From Lewinellaceae bacterium (GTDB taxonomy: Bacteria; Bacteroidota; Bacteroidia; Chitinophagales; Saprospiraceae): a stretch of DNA of 64,000 nucleotides. The stretch spans positions 151,001 to 215,000 of the forward strand of contig JADJYW010000015.1 in NCBI GenBank assembly GCA_016719605.1. The letters are read 5' to 3'. Position 1 is the first letter of the stretch, and every line of letters begins with the position of its first letter. Under the pieces are notes generated by a model, which searched no databases, was not told where the DNA came from, and saw nothing but the letters and a program-made list of their open reading frames with translations. Below are positions 1-9,317 of the stretch, one piece after another. Made by a program: the position numbers and the translations under genes.

Positions 1-1
1 C

Positions 2-1174
2 ATTACGGCCGACAGTTTCCAGGTGCCGCTGTTGCTCGAAAAAGGCGCCGTGTACTACTGGCGCTTCCGTCCGAAAAATGAATGCGGCACCGGCGACTGG
101 CTGGGACCATTCGCTTTCGGAACCCTCGTGGATGTGTGCGCCGCGTTTCAGGCATTTGACCTGCCGAAAAATATCCCGACCAGCGTCTCGACGATTGAAT
201 CCAAAATAACTGTTCCTGTAAGTGCCATTATCAGTGACGTGAACATCCGCAAAATCCAGGGGACACACCAGTTTTTCCGCGATCTGGAAGTACGTCTGGT
301 AGGCCCGACGGGCACGGAAGTACTGCTGTTCAATCAAAAATGCGGCGGCTACAACGGCGGTTTCAACGTTGGTTTCGACGACTCCAGCCCAAACACCACG
401 TTTGCCTGCCCGCCCTCTACCAGCGGCGCGATTTTCAAACCGGAGCAACTCCTCAATGCCTTCAACGGCCAAACCTCCAACGGAGAGGGGACCCTGCGCG
501 TGAAAGACAACATGATCAGTTCGGGCGGCTCGCTCGCCGCTTTTGAACTGGAACTCTGTTCGAGCAGCTCCCTCAACCCGCCGGTACTGGTGAACAACAA
601 CCCGCTGGCTATCGCACCGGGCGTCAATGCCGTTGTGGGCACCAACCTGCTGAAAACAGAAGACTCCAACAACAGCGACAACGAGCTGCGCTACACCCTG
701 ATGAGCAAACCCCGGCACGGCATGTTGCAACTGTACTGGACAGGTGAAATGCAGGTAGGCGACCAGTTCACCCAGGTCGACCTGAACAACAACGGCTTGC
801 GGTATTTCCACTACGGCACCAATGCCGAAACCGATAACTTCTGTTTCACGGTGACCGACGGCGAAGGCGGCCTGATTTATGATTGCTTCACGGTACAGCC
901 CCTGCCGCTCAGCACTCGGGAGGCCCGTTCGCTGGACTTCCTGCTGACCCCCAACCCGGCTACCGAAACCGCACGGCTCGCCTTCGGCGAAAACCTCCGC
1001 TCCAGCACCCGCGTCCGTCTGTTCGACATGGCCGGTCGTATGGTACAAACACAGGCTTTGGCCGCCGGCCAAACAACCCTACTCCTGCATGTAGTCAACC
1101 TGCCCAAGGGCGTGTACACCATTGCGGTGGACAATGCCGAGGGCAGCGGTGTGCAGAAGTTGGTGGTGCGATAG
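2..1174 (+). CDS. T9SS-sorted secreted protein, C-terminal part (5' truncated by window)
   Basis: The reading frame is open from base 2, so the gene starts outside the window; the GTG at 23 is internal. The visible 390 or so residues align closely with the end of the next gene: a fibronectin-like stretch (LLLEKGAVYYWRFRPKNECG), a proprotein-convertase P-domain-like beta sandwich at about residues 50-185 (DLEVRLVGPTGTEVLLF ... SGGSLAAFELELC), a cadherin-like segment, and a type A T9SS sorting domain ending in QKLVVR. By family knowledge the protein would be exported by Sec, moved across the outer membrane by T9SS and released or anchored at the surface. The catalytic part, if any, is not visible. 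It is a tandem paralogue of the 1417-5007 gene. Confidence 0.85.
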   Translation: MTADSFQVPLLLEKGAVYYWRFRPKNECGTGDWLGPFAFGTLVDVCAAFQAFDLPKNIPTSVSTIESKITVPVSAIISDVNIRKIQGTHQFFRDLEVRLVGPTGTEVLLFNQKCGGYNGGFNVGFDDSSPNTTFACPPSTSGAIFKPEQLLNAFNGQTSNGEGTLRVKDNMISSGGSLAAFELELCSSSSLNPPVLVNNNPLAIAPGVNAVVGTNLLKTEDSNNSDNELRYTLMSKPRHGMLQLYWTGEMQVGDQFTQVDLNNNGLRYFHYGTNAETDNFCFTVTDGEGGLIYDCFTVQPLPLSTREARSLDFLLTPNPATETARLAFGENLRSSTRVRLFDMAGRMVQTQALAAGQTTLLLHVVNLPKGVYTIAVDNAEGSGVQKLVVR

Positions 1175-1180
1175 GTAGGT

Positions 1181-1245
1181 GGCGGCGGGATTTATCCCGC
1201 CGATGTGGCATATACAGATACGGCAGGATAAATCCCGCCGCTACA
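1181..1245. repeat. Palindromic intergenic repeat (GGCGGGATTTATCCCGCC type)
   Basis: GGCGGGATTTATCCCGCC is itself palindromic. A second copy of half the unit (GGATAAATCCCGCCG) follows about 40 bases later in inverted order, so the stretch can fold into alternative hairpins. It lies just after the stop of the first gene and looks like a dispersed REP-like intergenic repeat. The rest of 1175-1416 holds only the terminator listed next. Confidence 0.6.
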
Positions 1246-1247
1246 GT

Positions 1248-1298
1248 TAAAAAATCCGTGTCCGGTTTGTGTGCATCCCGGGCACGGATTTTTTTTGC
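1248..1298 (+). terminator. Rho-independent terminator of the first T9SS gene
   Basis: The arms AAAAAATCCGTG and CACGGATTTTTTTT flank a GC-rich loop, giving a stem of at least 12 pairs followed by a T8 run. It lies about 75 bases after the stop at 1174. The A/T tracts on both sides could make it bidirectional. Confidence 0.75.
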
Positions 1299-1416
1299 CT
1301 TTTGCCATTAGGCATGCTTCGGAGCCATATTTATCTGCAAAAAACATAGGGGATTAACCCGTTTTTGCACTCTAATCCAGACATAACTTTTTTGACATCT
1401 CCTCGTCTGTTTGCTC

Positions 1417-4400
1417 ATGCTGAAAAAACAACTATTGCTCGTGTTCGGGGCGCTGCTTGCCTTGCAGGCTGCTGCCCAAACGGTTTTTAGCGACCTCGCA
1501 GAAACTGCTATCCTGCAAACCTCGGAGCGCCGCACGGCACCACAGCGCTACCGTACGCTCCAGCTGGATGCCGCCGCGTTGCAAGGGGTGCTGGCTACTG
1601 TGCCCGGGCACAGCAATGCCCGGCAAAATGCCGACGCGCAGACGATACTGAACCTGCCCCTCCCCGAGGGCGGCACCGCCCGATTCCGGCTTGCCGAAGC
1701 AGCGGTCATGCACCCGGACTTGCAGCGGCGCTACCCCGGTATCCGCAGTTACACCGGCTATAGTGCCGACGACCCGACCGCTTTGCTCAAATGCAACTGG
1801 ACACCCTACGGCTTTCACGCCATGCTGGTTTCCAACCGCTGGGGCACCGTTTTCGTGGAACCGTACCGCCTCGGCAATACGGCGCACTACATTGCTTACG
1901 ACAAAAAAGACTATTTGCCGGAGGCAAAAAAACACCTGTTCAGCTGCGGAACCCAACCCGATGCACAGCAGGAAATGCAGCAAAACATCCTTCCAGCCCC
2001 GGTTTCGGCACGCAGCAACGACGGCAATATGCGCCAATACCGGCTGGCATTGGCCTGTACAGCAGAATACGCCGGTTTTCATGGCGGGGACAAGTCGTTG
2101 GCACTCGCCGCTATGGTGGTGTCTGTCAACCGAATCAATAGCGTGTACGAACGGGAGTTCGCCGTCACCCTGCAATTGATACCCAACACCGATACCCTGA
2201 TTTTTCTGAATGCCCTCAGCGACCCCTATACCAACAACAACGGCGGGGATATGCTGGACCAAAATCGGACCACCTGCAACAACCTCATCGGCTCGGCAAA
2301 CTATGACATCGGTCATGTATTCAGCACCGGGGGCGGTGGCATTGCGTCACTTGCATCGGTGTGCGGGATTTCCAAGGCGGAGGGCGTAACCGGTCAGGGT
2401 TCACCCATCGGCGATCCCTTCGACATTGACTATGTGGCCCACGAAATAGGGCACCAGTTCAGCGCCAACCATACTCAAAATAACAGCTGCGAACGCAATG
2501 GCCTCACGGCCATGGAGCCGGGCAGTGGCTCCACCATTATGGGTTATGCCGGAATATGCAGCCCCAACGTACAAAACAACAGCCACGACTATTTCCACGG
2601 TGTCAATGTGGCCGAAGTCACCCAGTTTATTACCCAGGGAGCAGGCAACAACTGCCCGCTCCTAATCCCCAACAGCAACAGTGCCCCGACGGTCTTTGCC
2701 GGGCTGAGCTATACCATCCCCCGCTCCACTCCTTTTGTGCTGCGTGCCGTAGCCGACGATACCAACCCCGACGATGTACTAACCTACTGCTGGGAACAAA
2801 TGGACAACCAAACGGCCGTCATGCCGCCCAATGCTACGAGTACCGGTGGCCCGCTGTTTCGCACGTTCCCACCGGATACCCTGCCCGAGCGTTATTTCCC
2901 GCGGCTGCTTACCTTGGTTACAGGCGCCAGTTCCACCTGGGAAAAACTGCCCGCCGCCGGGCGAACGCTCAAGTTCCGGGTTACCGCCCGGGACAACAAC
3001 CCCGCCGGCGGCAGCACGGCCCAGGATGACATGGTTGTAACGGTAGCGGCCGGGGCAGGGCCGTTTGCCGTCACCCAGCCCAACACGGCTACCGCGTGGC
3101 GCAGCGGCGAATACCGCATTATCACCTGGAACGTGGCCAATACCGACCAAACGCCGGTCTTTTGCCCATCGGTGAATATCCGCCTGAGCACCGACGGGGG
3201 TTTCACTTACCCCGAATTATTGGCCGCCGAGGTACCCAATACCGGTGCGTATTGTATTCAGGTGCCGGATATCGAGACAGCCACAGCCCGCATCAAGGTG
3301 GAAGCCGCGAACAACATTTTTTTCGACATCTCGAACGCCAACTTCCAGATTGCTCCGCCGCAGGCCCCGTCGTTTTCGTTGTGCGTGGCAGAGCCTATTG
3401 CGCAGGTGTGTTTGCCCCAAACATTCAGCACATCCATGACGACCAATGCCCTGCTGGGCTTTTCCGATCCGGTCTTGCTGGATGTGTCGGGGTTGCCCGC
3501 CGGCTCCACGGCACTGTTCAGCCCCAACCCGGTCGTGCCCGGCCAGACAGTTCAAATGGCCCTCGAATTCCCCGGCGGGTTGCCCGAAGGTGTTCTGGAT
3601 ATTACGGTGCGCGGCATCGCGGGCGCCGATACGGTTACACTTCCGATGAACCTGACCTTGGTTTCCAACAACTTTGACAACCTGAGTCTCCTGGCGCCCG
3701 CCAACGGCGCCGGTGGGTTGGATCAAACCCCCGTGCTGCGCTGGCAGGCTGTGCCCGATGCCGATACCTACGATGTACAACTGGCAGCCAGCCCCACCTT
3801 CGCCAATCTGGTGGTTGAGCGGGAAAACCTGGCAGTGGACAGCCTGAAAATGCCCTTGTTACTGGAAAAAGGCGTAGTGTATTACTGGCGCGTACGCCCC
3901 AAAAACGCATGCGGAACAGGCAAATGGGTCGGGCCGTTTGCCTTTGCTACCGTGGTGAATACCTGCTCCCGATTGGAAGCCTTCGATTTACCCAAAAACA
4001 TATCGGCCAACCAGGCAGCCACCATAGAATCGAAAATTACCGTGCTCGCCAACAGCATCATCAGCGACGTCAATGTGGCGAAAATACAGGGCACTCATCA
4101 GTTTTTCCGCGACCTGGAAGTGCGCCTGGTCAGCCCCGCAGGCACCGAAGTTTTGCTGTTCAAAGATAAATGCGGCAACTTCAACGGCGGTTTCAACATC
4201 GGTTTCGACGACAGTGCACTCTCCGAAATGACTTGCCCGCCGCCAAACAACGGCACCCTGTTTCAGCCGGTGTCCACTACCCCGCTGAGCATACTGCATG
4301 GTGAAAACACCGCCGGCGACTGGACGCTCCGGGTACGCGACAATGTCATCAGCTCGGGCGGTTCCATTTCGGCCTTTGAACTGGAGCTTTGTGCCAACAC

Positions 4401-5007
4401 GACGTTATTCCCGCCGGTCATCGTCAACAACAACATCCTGTATGTGGAACCCGGCAACAACAAAGTCGTGACCAACGACCTGCTCAAAGCCGAAGATGCC
4501 GACAACACCGACAACGAACTAACCTACACCCTGATGACCGTGCCGCAACACGGGCAGTTGCAACTGTTCTGGATGGGCCAGATGCTGCCCGGTGCGCAGT
4601 TTACCCAGGCCGATCTGAACAACGGCGGGCTGCGGTATTTCCATTACGGCACCAATGCCCTGACCGACCAGTTTTGCTTTGCTGTGACCGATAGTACGGG
4701 TGGTCTTGCCCAGGGTTGTTTCACGGTGCAGCCGCTGCCGCTCGGTACGAAGGAAGCCCATACGCTTGATTTCCTGCTGGCCCCCAACCCGGCTACTGAA
4801 ACGGTACGCCTCGCCTTCGGCGAAAACCTCCGCTCGGACACCCGCGTCCGCCTGTTCGACATGGCCGGCCGCATGGTGCAAACACAGGTATTGGCCGAAG
4901 GCCAAACGGTGCTGCTCCTGAATGTGGCCGGTCTGCCCCGAGGCCTGTACGCCGTTGCCGTGGACAATGCCGGGGGCAGCGGCATGCAAAAGTTGGTGGT
5001 ACGGTAG
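1417..5007 (+). CDS. Secreted reprolysin-like (M12B-type) zinc metalloprotease with P-domain and T9SS type A sorting domain
   Basis: A TTG lies at 1411, but the ATG at 1417 opens a clear signal peptide (MLKKQLLLVFGALLALQAAA), so this start was chosen. The protein has about 1196 residues. The extended zinc motif HEIGHQFSANH falls at about residues 342-352, the HExxHxxxxxH arrangement of metzincins. It is followed by Ig/fibronectin-like segments, a P-domain-like beta sandwich (about 870-1000), a cadherin-like stretch, and a final 80-residue sorting domain (NPATETVRLAFGENL ... KLVVR). The expected role is an extracellular protease exported by T9SS. Its last 380 residues are highly similar to the preceding gene, so the two arose by duplication. 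The exact substrate is unknown. Confidence 0.92.
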   Translation: MLKKQLLLVFGALLALQAAAQTVFSDLAETAILQTSERRTAPQRYRTLQLDAAALQGVLATVPGHSNARQNADAQTILNLPLPEGGTARFRLAEAAVMHPDLQRRYPGIRSYTGYSADDPTALLKCNWTPYGFHAMLVSNRWGTVFVEPYRLGNTAHYIAYDKKDYLPEAKKHLFSCGTQPDAQQEMQQNILPAPVSARSNDGNMRQYRLALACTAEYAGFHGGDKSLALAAMVVSVNRINSVYEREFAVTLQLIPNTDTLIFLNALSDPYTNNNGGDMLDQNRTTCNNLIGSANYDIGHVFSTGGGGIASLASVCGISKAEGVTGQGSPIGDPFDIDYVAHEIGHQFSANHTQNNSCERNGLTAMEPGSGSTIMGYAGICSPNVQNNSHDYFHGVNVAEVTQFITQGAGNNCPLLIPNSNSAPTVFAGLSYTIPRSTPFVLRAVADDTNPDDVLTYCWEQMDNQTAVMPPNATSTGGPLFRTFPPDTLPERYFPRLLTLVTGASSTWEKLPAAGRTLKFRVTARDNNPAGGSTAQDDMVVTVAAGAGPFAVTQPNTATAWRSGEYRIITWNVANTDQTPVFCPSVNIRLSTDGGFTYPELLAAEVPNTGAYCIQVPDIETATARIKVEAANNIFFDISNANFQIAPPQAPSFSLCVAEPIAQVCLPQTFSTSMTTNALLGFSDPVLLDVSGLPAGSTALFSPNPVVPGQTVQMALEFPGGLPEGVLDITVRGIAGADTVTLPMNLTLVSNNFDNLSLLAPANGAGGLDQTPVLRWQAVPDADTYDVQLAASPTFANLVVERENLAVDSLKMPLLLEKGVVYYWRVRPKNACGTGKWVGPFAFATVVNTCSRLEAFDLPKNISANQAATIESKITVLANSIISDVNVAKIQGTHQFFRDLEVRLVSPAGTEVLLFKDKCGNFNGGFNIGFDDSALSEMTCPPPNNGTLFQPVSTTPLSILHGENTAGDWTLRVRDNVISSGGSISAFELELCANTTLFPPVIVNNNILYVEPGNNKVVTNDLLKAEDADNTDNELTYTLMTVPQHGQLQLFWMGQMLPGAQFTQADLNNGGLRYFHYGTNALTDQFCFAVTDSTGGLAQGCFTVQPLPLGTKEAHTLDFLLAPNPATETVRLAFGENLRSDTRVRLFDMAGRMVQTQVLAEGQTVLLLNVAGLPRGLYAVAVDNAGGSGMQKLVVR

Positions 5008-5028
5008 AAGGGCGCTCTGTAAATAATT

Positions 5029-5232
5029 TTTCACCGCAGAGGAGGCTGTATCATAAGTCCGCACCGTATTGCGCCGTTGACAGGCGAATTCATTTTTTGA
5101 CAGGATAAAAAGGATTTACAGGATTTTCGGCGACTCCGTCGCCGAAAATCCTGTAAATCTTGTAAATCCTGTCTGAAAAAAATCAATTCCCGTCAAAGCC
5201 ATGCTTTTGAGACAGCCTCCTCTGCGGTGAAA
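5029..5232. mobile_element. MITE-like palindromic element, copy 1 (divergent outer ends)
   Basis: About 204 bp with terminal inverted repeats: TTTCACCGCAGAGGAGGCTGT on the left and its near-perfect reverse complement on the right. The core contains a hairpin around GGCGACTCCGTCGCC flanked by AGGATTTACAGGATTTTC-type arms. It is the reverse complement of the core of the 15218 element and is also present at 58114. Unlike those copies, the outer ends here are TTTCACCGCAGAGG rather than the CATACTACTGGACATTTTT type, and I see no target duplication. It fills most of the gap between the metalloprotease and the AsmA-like gene. No ORF is encoded. Confidence 0.75.
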
Positions 5233-5298
5233 TATGAAAGGCGACTTACGCGACACACTGCGCATCTTTGCAGCCCGAACCGCATTTTCTACTTCGTC

Positions 5299-7893
5299 AT
5301 GTATTCCACACCGCAAAAAAAACGCCGTCCGCTGTGGCTGCGCATGTTCCTGACCACGGGTATTGTCGTGGCGATATTGGCTGTGGCCCTTGTCCTGCTC
5401 GCCGCGTTTTTCAGTAAACAAATTACCCGCCGCGTGCTGGAGGAAGTGAGCAACAGCCTGCGCACCGAACTGGAAGTGCGCGATGCCGGCCTCTCCCTGC
5501 TCAGTGGTTTCCCCAACGCTTCGGTCAACCTCGCCGACGTGCGCGTGAAGGATGCCTTCGGAAAAAACCTGCTCGTTGCCCGCGAGGTCGCTTTTCGCTT
5601 TAAAATCACGAGCCTGTTCGGCGACCGCATCGAAATCAAAAACCTGCGCATCAGCGGCGGCGGTATCGCCGTACGCATCAACCAGCGCGGCCAGGCCAAC
5701 TACGATATTTTCAAAACGGCCGGACAACGGGCCGCTGCACCCGCCGACAGCGGCCTGCGCATTGCCCTCGAAAATGCCGAATTAGTCAACCTGCTCCTCT
5801 CGTACCAGAATGCCAAAACCAACCAAATTGCCGAAATCAACCTGCGCAGCGCCGGTTTTGCCGGCGATTTTTCCGCACAAAAATTTGACCTGTCCAGCCA
5901 GGCCGACCTCACCGTGGCCCGCCTGCAACTGGATCAGAGTCGGTACCTGCTTGGCAAAACCGTGCGCTACAATGCCGTCATTGCCGTGGATATCGAGAAG
6001 GGGCTGTTCGATTTCCAGAACGTGGAACTCACCGTTGGCGGCAACGCCTTCACGGTAGAGGGCATTGCCGTGAACAAACCCGACTATACCGACCTGAACC
6101 TGAAACTGCTGGGTCAGGAGGGCGACGTTTCGGTGGTCGTAGACCTGTTACCCGAACCCTACCATAGTTATTTCAGCGATTTTCAGAGCAGCGGAGCCTA
6201 CACGTTCACCGGTTTTGTGCGCGGCCGTGCCGGCAAAACCCAAACGCCTACCGTGGGTGCAGAAGCAACCCTCCGCAACGGTTCTGTGCGCTCCGAAAAA
6301 CTGCAAAGTCCCCTGCGCAACGTGTCTTTCCGGGCCGTGTACAGTGCCCCTCCCGACGGCAGGGGTGTTTTTGAAATAGCCGACTTTCAGGCCGATTTCG
6401 GTGGGCAGCCGCTTGCTTTCAACCTGAAAATAACCGATCTCGACGACCCCAGCGTGGATTTTCAATGCCACGGCGCTTTGCCGCTGAACGCCGCGTACGG
6501 CCTGTTCGACGACCCGGCCGTGACGGCAGGCGACGGTATTGTTCGCATCAACCGCCTTTCCGTGCAGGGGCGCTACGCCGATATGACCAGCATGAGTCGC
6601 ATTGCCGGCGTTCGGGCCGGCGGGGAGATGCAGTTTGAGGAAGCCGAAATTACATACAACGGCGTGCCGATCAATTTCCGAAGCGGGCGCCTGATGCTGG
6701 AGGACAACCTGTTTGCACTCGACAGCCTTGACGTGCAAGTCGGACGCAGCGATTTTGCCTTTCGTGGCAGCGCCCGCAACCTCCTGCCCGTGCTGTTTGC
6801 CGATTCGCTCAACACCACCGATGCCCTGCTGGAATTCAGCGGCAGCCTGCACGCCCGCCAGTTCGACATCACCCAGTTCATGGCCATGCTCGCCGTGCAG
6901 GAGGATGCCGTGGAGGGTGGCCAGGCAGCACTCGACTCCCTGCGCACCGCTGCCAACACCGAGCGGCAACGCCTCACCGACCGGCTCAAAGGCGCATTTT
7001 CGGCTACTTTCGAGGCGTTTGAGTACGAAAAAATTCAAGGAAAAAATTTCGTCGGACAATTGGCGCTGGATCACAACCAACTGGTACTGAAAGGTGGCGC
7101 CCAAACCATGCAAGGCGCCATTACCCTCGACGGTATCGCGCACTTTGCCATCAGCCCCACCCTCCAGATGCGCATCACCGCCACCGATATTGATTTGCGC
7201 ACCTGCATGGAGCAATGCGACAACTTTGGCCAAAGCGTGATGACTGCCGACAACCTGCGGGGCCGTCTGTCGGGGCGCGTGGTTGTGTATGCTTTCTGGG
7301 ATGAGCGCAACGAATTTTTGATGGACAAACTCCGCGCATATACCGATGTGACGGCCTCCAACGGCGAACTCGTTGGCCTCCCGATGCTGGAAGAATTTTC
7401 CACCTTCATCCACATCGAAGACCTGCGGCGGGTCAAGTTTACCACCATGCACAACTACCTCGAAATTCGGGATCGGAACCTGTACTTGCCCGCTATGCTC
7501 ATCCAGAGCAATGCCCTGAACATGACCCTCTCCGGCACCCACAGTTTTGACAACGATATTGACTACAAAATAAAGGTGAACGCCGGCCAGACCCTGCTCA
7601 GCCGCATCAAACGCCACGATCCCGATCTGGATCCGTTGCCCGCGCGGGACGGCCTGTTCAATGTGTTTTACACCATCGTGGGCAACCTGGATCAATACGA
7701 CATGAAGCGCGGCAAAAAAACGGTCAAAGCCGAGTTTGAGCGCAGCGAAGCCCGCAAAAAGGTCATCGCCACGGCCATAGACAACGCATTTCGGGGTGTG
7801 GATACCCGCCCTGCCCCCGAGCCGGACGACGCGGAATACCTGGACCCGATTACCGGGAGCAAAGGAAGACCCGGGGCGGTTCAGGAGCACTGA
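5299..7893 (+). CDS. AsmA-like inner-membrane-anchored protein
   Basis: The start at 5299 (MYSTPQKKRRPLWLRMFL) is preferred over the upstream GTG at 5227, which lies inside the repeat element. A CATCTTTG box (one mismatch to TAnnTTTG) lies 28 bases before it. The protein has 864 residues. One N-terminal transmembrane helix (about residues 12-37) is followed by a long repetitive beta-rich region and an AsmA-type C-terminal region (about 600-830). AsmA-like proteins are anchored in the inner membrane and extend into the periplasm; related large members act in lipid traffic to the outer membrane. That role here is inference from family. A basic, charged tail follows the last beta segment. Confidence 0.8.
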   Translation: MYSTPQKKRRPLWLRMFLTTGIVVAILAVALVLLAAFFSKQITRRVLEEVSNSLRTELEVRDAGLSLLSGFPNASVNLADVRVKDAFGKNLLVAREVAFRFKITSLFGDRIEIKNLRISGGGIAVRINQRGQANYDIFKTAGQRAAAPADSGLRIALENAELVNLLLSYQNAKTNQIAEINLRSAGFAGDFSAQKFDLSSQADLTVARLQLDQSRYLLGKTVRYNAVIAVDIEKGLFDFQNVELTVGGNAFTVEGIAVNKPDYTDLNLKLLGQEGDVSVVVDLLPEPYHSYFSDFQSSGAYTFTGFVRGRAGKTQTPTVGAEATLRNGSVRSEKLQSPLRNVSFRAVYSAPPDGRGVFEIADFQADFGGQPLAFNLKITDLDDPSVDFQCHGALPLNAAYGLFDDPAVTAGDGIVRINRLSVQGRYADMTSMSRIAGVRAGGEMQFEEAEITYNGVPINFRSGRLMLEDNLFALDSLDVQVGRSDFAFRGSARNLLPVLFADSLNTTDALLEFSGSLHARQFDITQFMAMLAVQEDAVEGGQAALDSLRTAANTERQRLTDRLKGAFSATFEAFEYEKIQGKNFVGQLALDHNQLVLKGGAQTMQGAITLDGIAHFAISPTLQMRITATDIDLRTCMEQCDNFGQSVMTADNLRGRLSGRVVVYAFWDERNEFLMDKLRAYTDVTASNGELVGLPMLEEFSTFIHIEDLRRVKFTTMHNYLEIRDRNLYLPAMLIQSNALNMTLSGTHSFDNDIDYKIKVNAGQTLLSRIKRHDPDLDPLPARDGLFNVFYTIVGNLDQYDMKRGKKTVKAEFERSEARKKVIATAIDNAFRGVDTRPAPEPDDAEYLDPITGSKGRPGAVQEH

Positions 7894-7917
7894 CGGGGTG
7901 AATTGTGTTCAAACATC

Positions 7918-7925
7918 TACTTTTG
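7918..7925 (+). promoter_or_regulatory. Bacteroidota -7 promoter box (TACTTTTG) for the bestrophin gene
   Basis: A perfect match to TAnnTTTG, located 35 bases before the ATG at 7960 and just after the AsmA-like stop. It supports 7960 as the start of a separate transcript. No convincing -33 TTTG box at normal spacing was found. Confidence 0.5.
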
Positions 7926-7959
7926 CCCGCTCCCCTCCTCCACCTCCTCAACCAGTTGT

Positions 7960-8980
7960 ATGTATACAGAAAGACGCTACGGGTATTGGACGACCATTAA
8001 GTGGTCGAGCAAAGGATTTTTTCGGCCTGGCTACGGCCTTGATTGCGCTGGGGGTGTACGCCCTGATTGGCGTCGGGTGTTTTTTTGTGCCCTGGCAACC
8101 GGTGTTGTTGGTGGGTACCGCGCTGGCGTTTTACCTCGGTTTTAAAAACAATGCGTCGTATGACCGGCTTTGGGAGGCCCGCAAAATCTGGGGCGCCATG
8201 GTGAACGGTTCCCGGTCGTTTGCGGCATCGGTGCTGGGCTATGTGAGCAACCTGCACGCCGAAGAACGGCTGGACGACGCGGCGCTGCACGCGATCAAAC
8301 GCCGGCTTATTTTCCGCCACCTGGCCTGGCTGACCTGCCTGCGCTACCAGATGCGCACGCCCCGCGTGTGGGAGCACGTCGAAGAAGCGGAACATTTCAA
8401 CAACTTGTTTCCCGACCTGAAAACGCCGGAGCGCACAGAAGCGATAGACGACGTGCTGCGCCAATACCTGGCGGCGGACGAATTGGCCCAACTGGACGGC
8501 AAAAGCAACAAAGCCGTGCATCTGCTGATACTCCAAACGCTCGACCTCCAGCGGCTACGGCAGCAGGGATTGATAGACGACTTCCGGCATATTGATCTGC
8601 AAAAATTCGTGTCGGCTATGTACGACGAGCAGGGCAAAAGCGAACGTATCAAAAACTTCCCGTTCCCGCGCCAGTACGCCACCATACCCCTGTTGTTTAT
8701 CAAATTAGTTTCTGTGTTGCTCCCCTTCGCACTCATCCGGGAGTTCGATGCCATCGGGCCGCACCACGTCTGGCTGGCGTTGCCGTTCAATGCCATCGTG
8801 ACATGGGTGTTTATCCTGATGGAAATGATCGGCGACTACAGCGAAAACCCCTTTGAGGGCACCTACAACGATGTGCCGATTTCGGCGATCAGCCGCGGCA
8901 TCGAAATTGATTTGAAGGAAATGCTGGGCGAACAGGAAATCCCCGCTCCGCGTCAGCCGGTCAACGGCATGCTCCTGTAA
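7960..8980 (+). CDS. Bestrophin-family anion channel (YneE-like), apparent +1 frameshift near start
   Basis: The body reads in frame from about 8018 to 8980 and carries the family signature FKNNASYDRLWEARKIWG plus membrane segments near the N- and C-termini. No usable start exists in that frame after the previous gene. In the next frame an ATG at 7960 gives MYTERRYGYWTTIKWSSKGFF, a typical bestrophin N-terminus. The two frames join exactly if one T is removed from the T6 run at 8017-8022, giving KGFFGLATALIAL. The full protein would be about 340 residues, normal for the family. Bestrophins form pentameric chloride or related anion channels. The shift may be a sequencing error, a real lesion or recoding; a base-level check would settle it. 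Confidence 0.8.
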
Positions 8981-8999
8981 CCCGCCCGCCACACCCGTT

Positions 9000-9314
9000 A
9001 TGATAAAACGTATCGTAAAAATGACCTTCCGACCCGATGGGCTGGACACTTTTGTGCAGGAGGTATTTGAGCAAAGCAAGGCACAAATCCGGGCTTTCCC
9101 GGGATGCCGGCACATGGAATTGCTGCAAAACACAGGCGCCCCGAATGTGCTGTTCACCTTCAGCGTTTGGGACGACGAAGCCGCACTGGACCGGTACCGG
9201 CAGTCGGAACTGTTCCAGGGCACCTGGGCCAAAACCAAAGCGCTGTTTGCAGAAAAAGCAACGGCATGGTCGGTGGTGGTACTGGATGAGCCGGGCTTAC
9301 CTCATAAAAAATGA
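9000..9314 (+). CDS. ABM-domain (antibiotic biosynthesis monooxygenase-like) small protein
   Basis: A 104-residue single-domain protein starting MIKRIVKMTFRPDGLDTF. The ferredoxin-like alpha+beta ABM fold is suggested by the pattern FVQEVFEQSKAQIRAFPGCR followed by MELLQN and VLFTFSVWDDEAALDRYR. Family members act as small dimeric cofactor-free oxygenases (for example quinol monooxygenase) or haem-degrading enzymes; the substrate cannot be read from the sequence. It starts 20 bases after the bestrophin stop and ends 3 bases before the next start, so the three genes may be cotranscribed. Confidence 0.75.
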   Translation: MIKRIVKMTFRPDGLDTFVQEVFEQSKAQIRAFPGCRHMELLQNTGAPNVLFTFSVWDDEAALDRYRQSELFQGTWAKTKALFAEKATAWSVVVLDEPGLPHKK

Positions 9315-9317
9315 TTT

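Noticed and set aside
6148..7890. A 580-codon minus-strand ORF opposite the AsmA-like gene
   Set aside because: GC-rich antisense frame without domains; the plus-strand gene has a membrane anchor and family-like ends.
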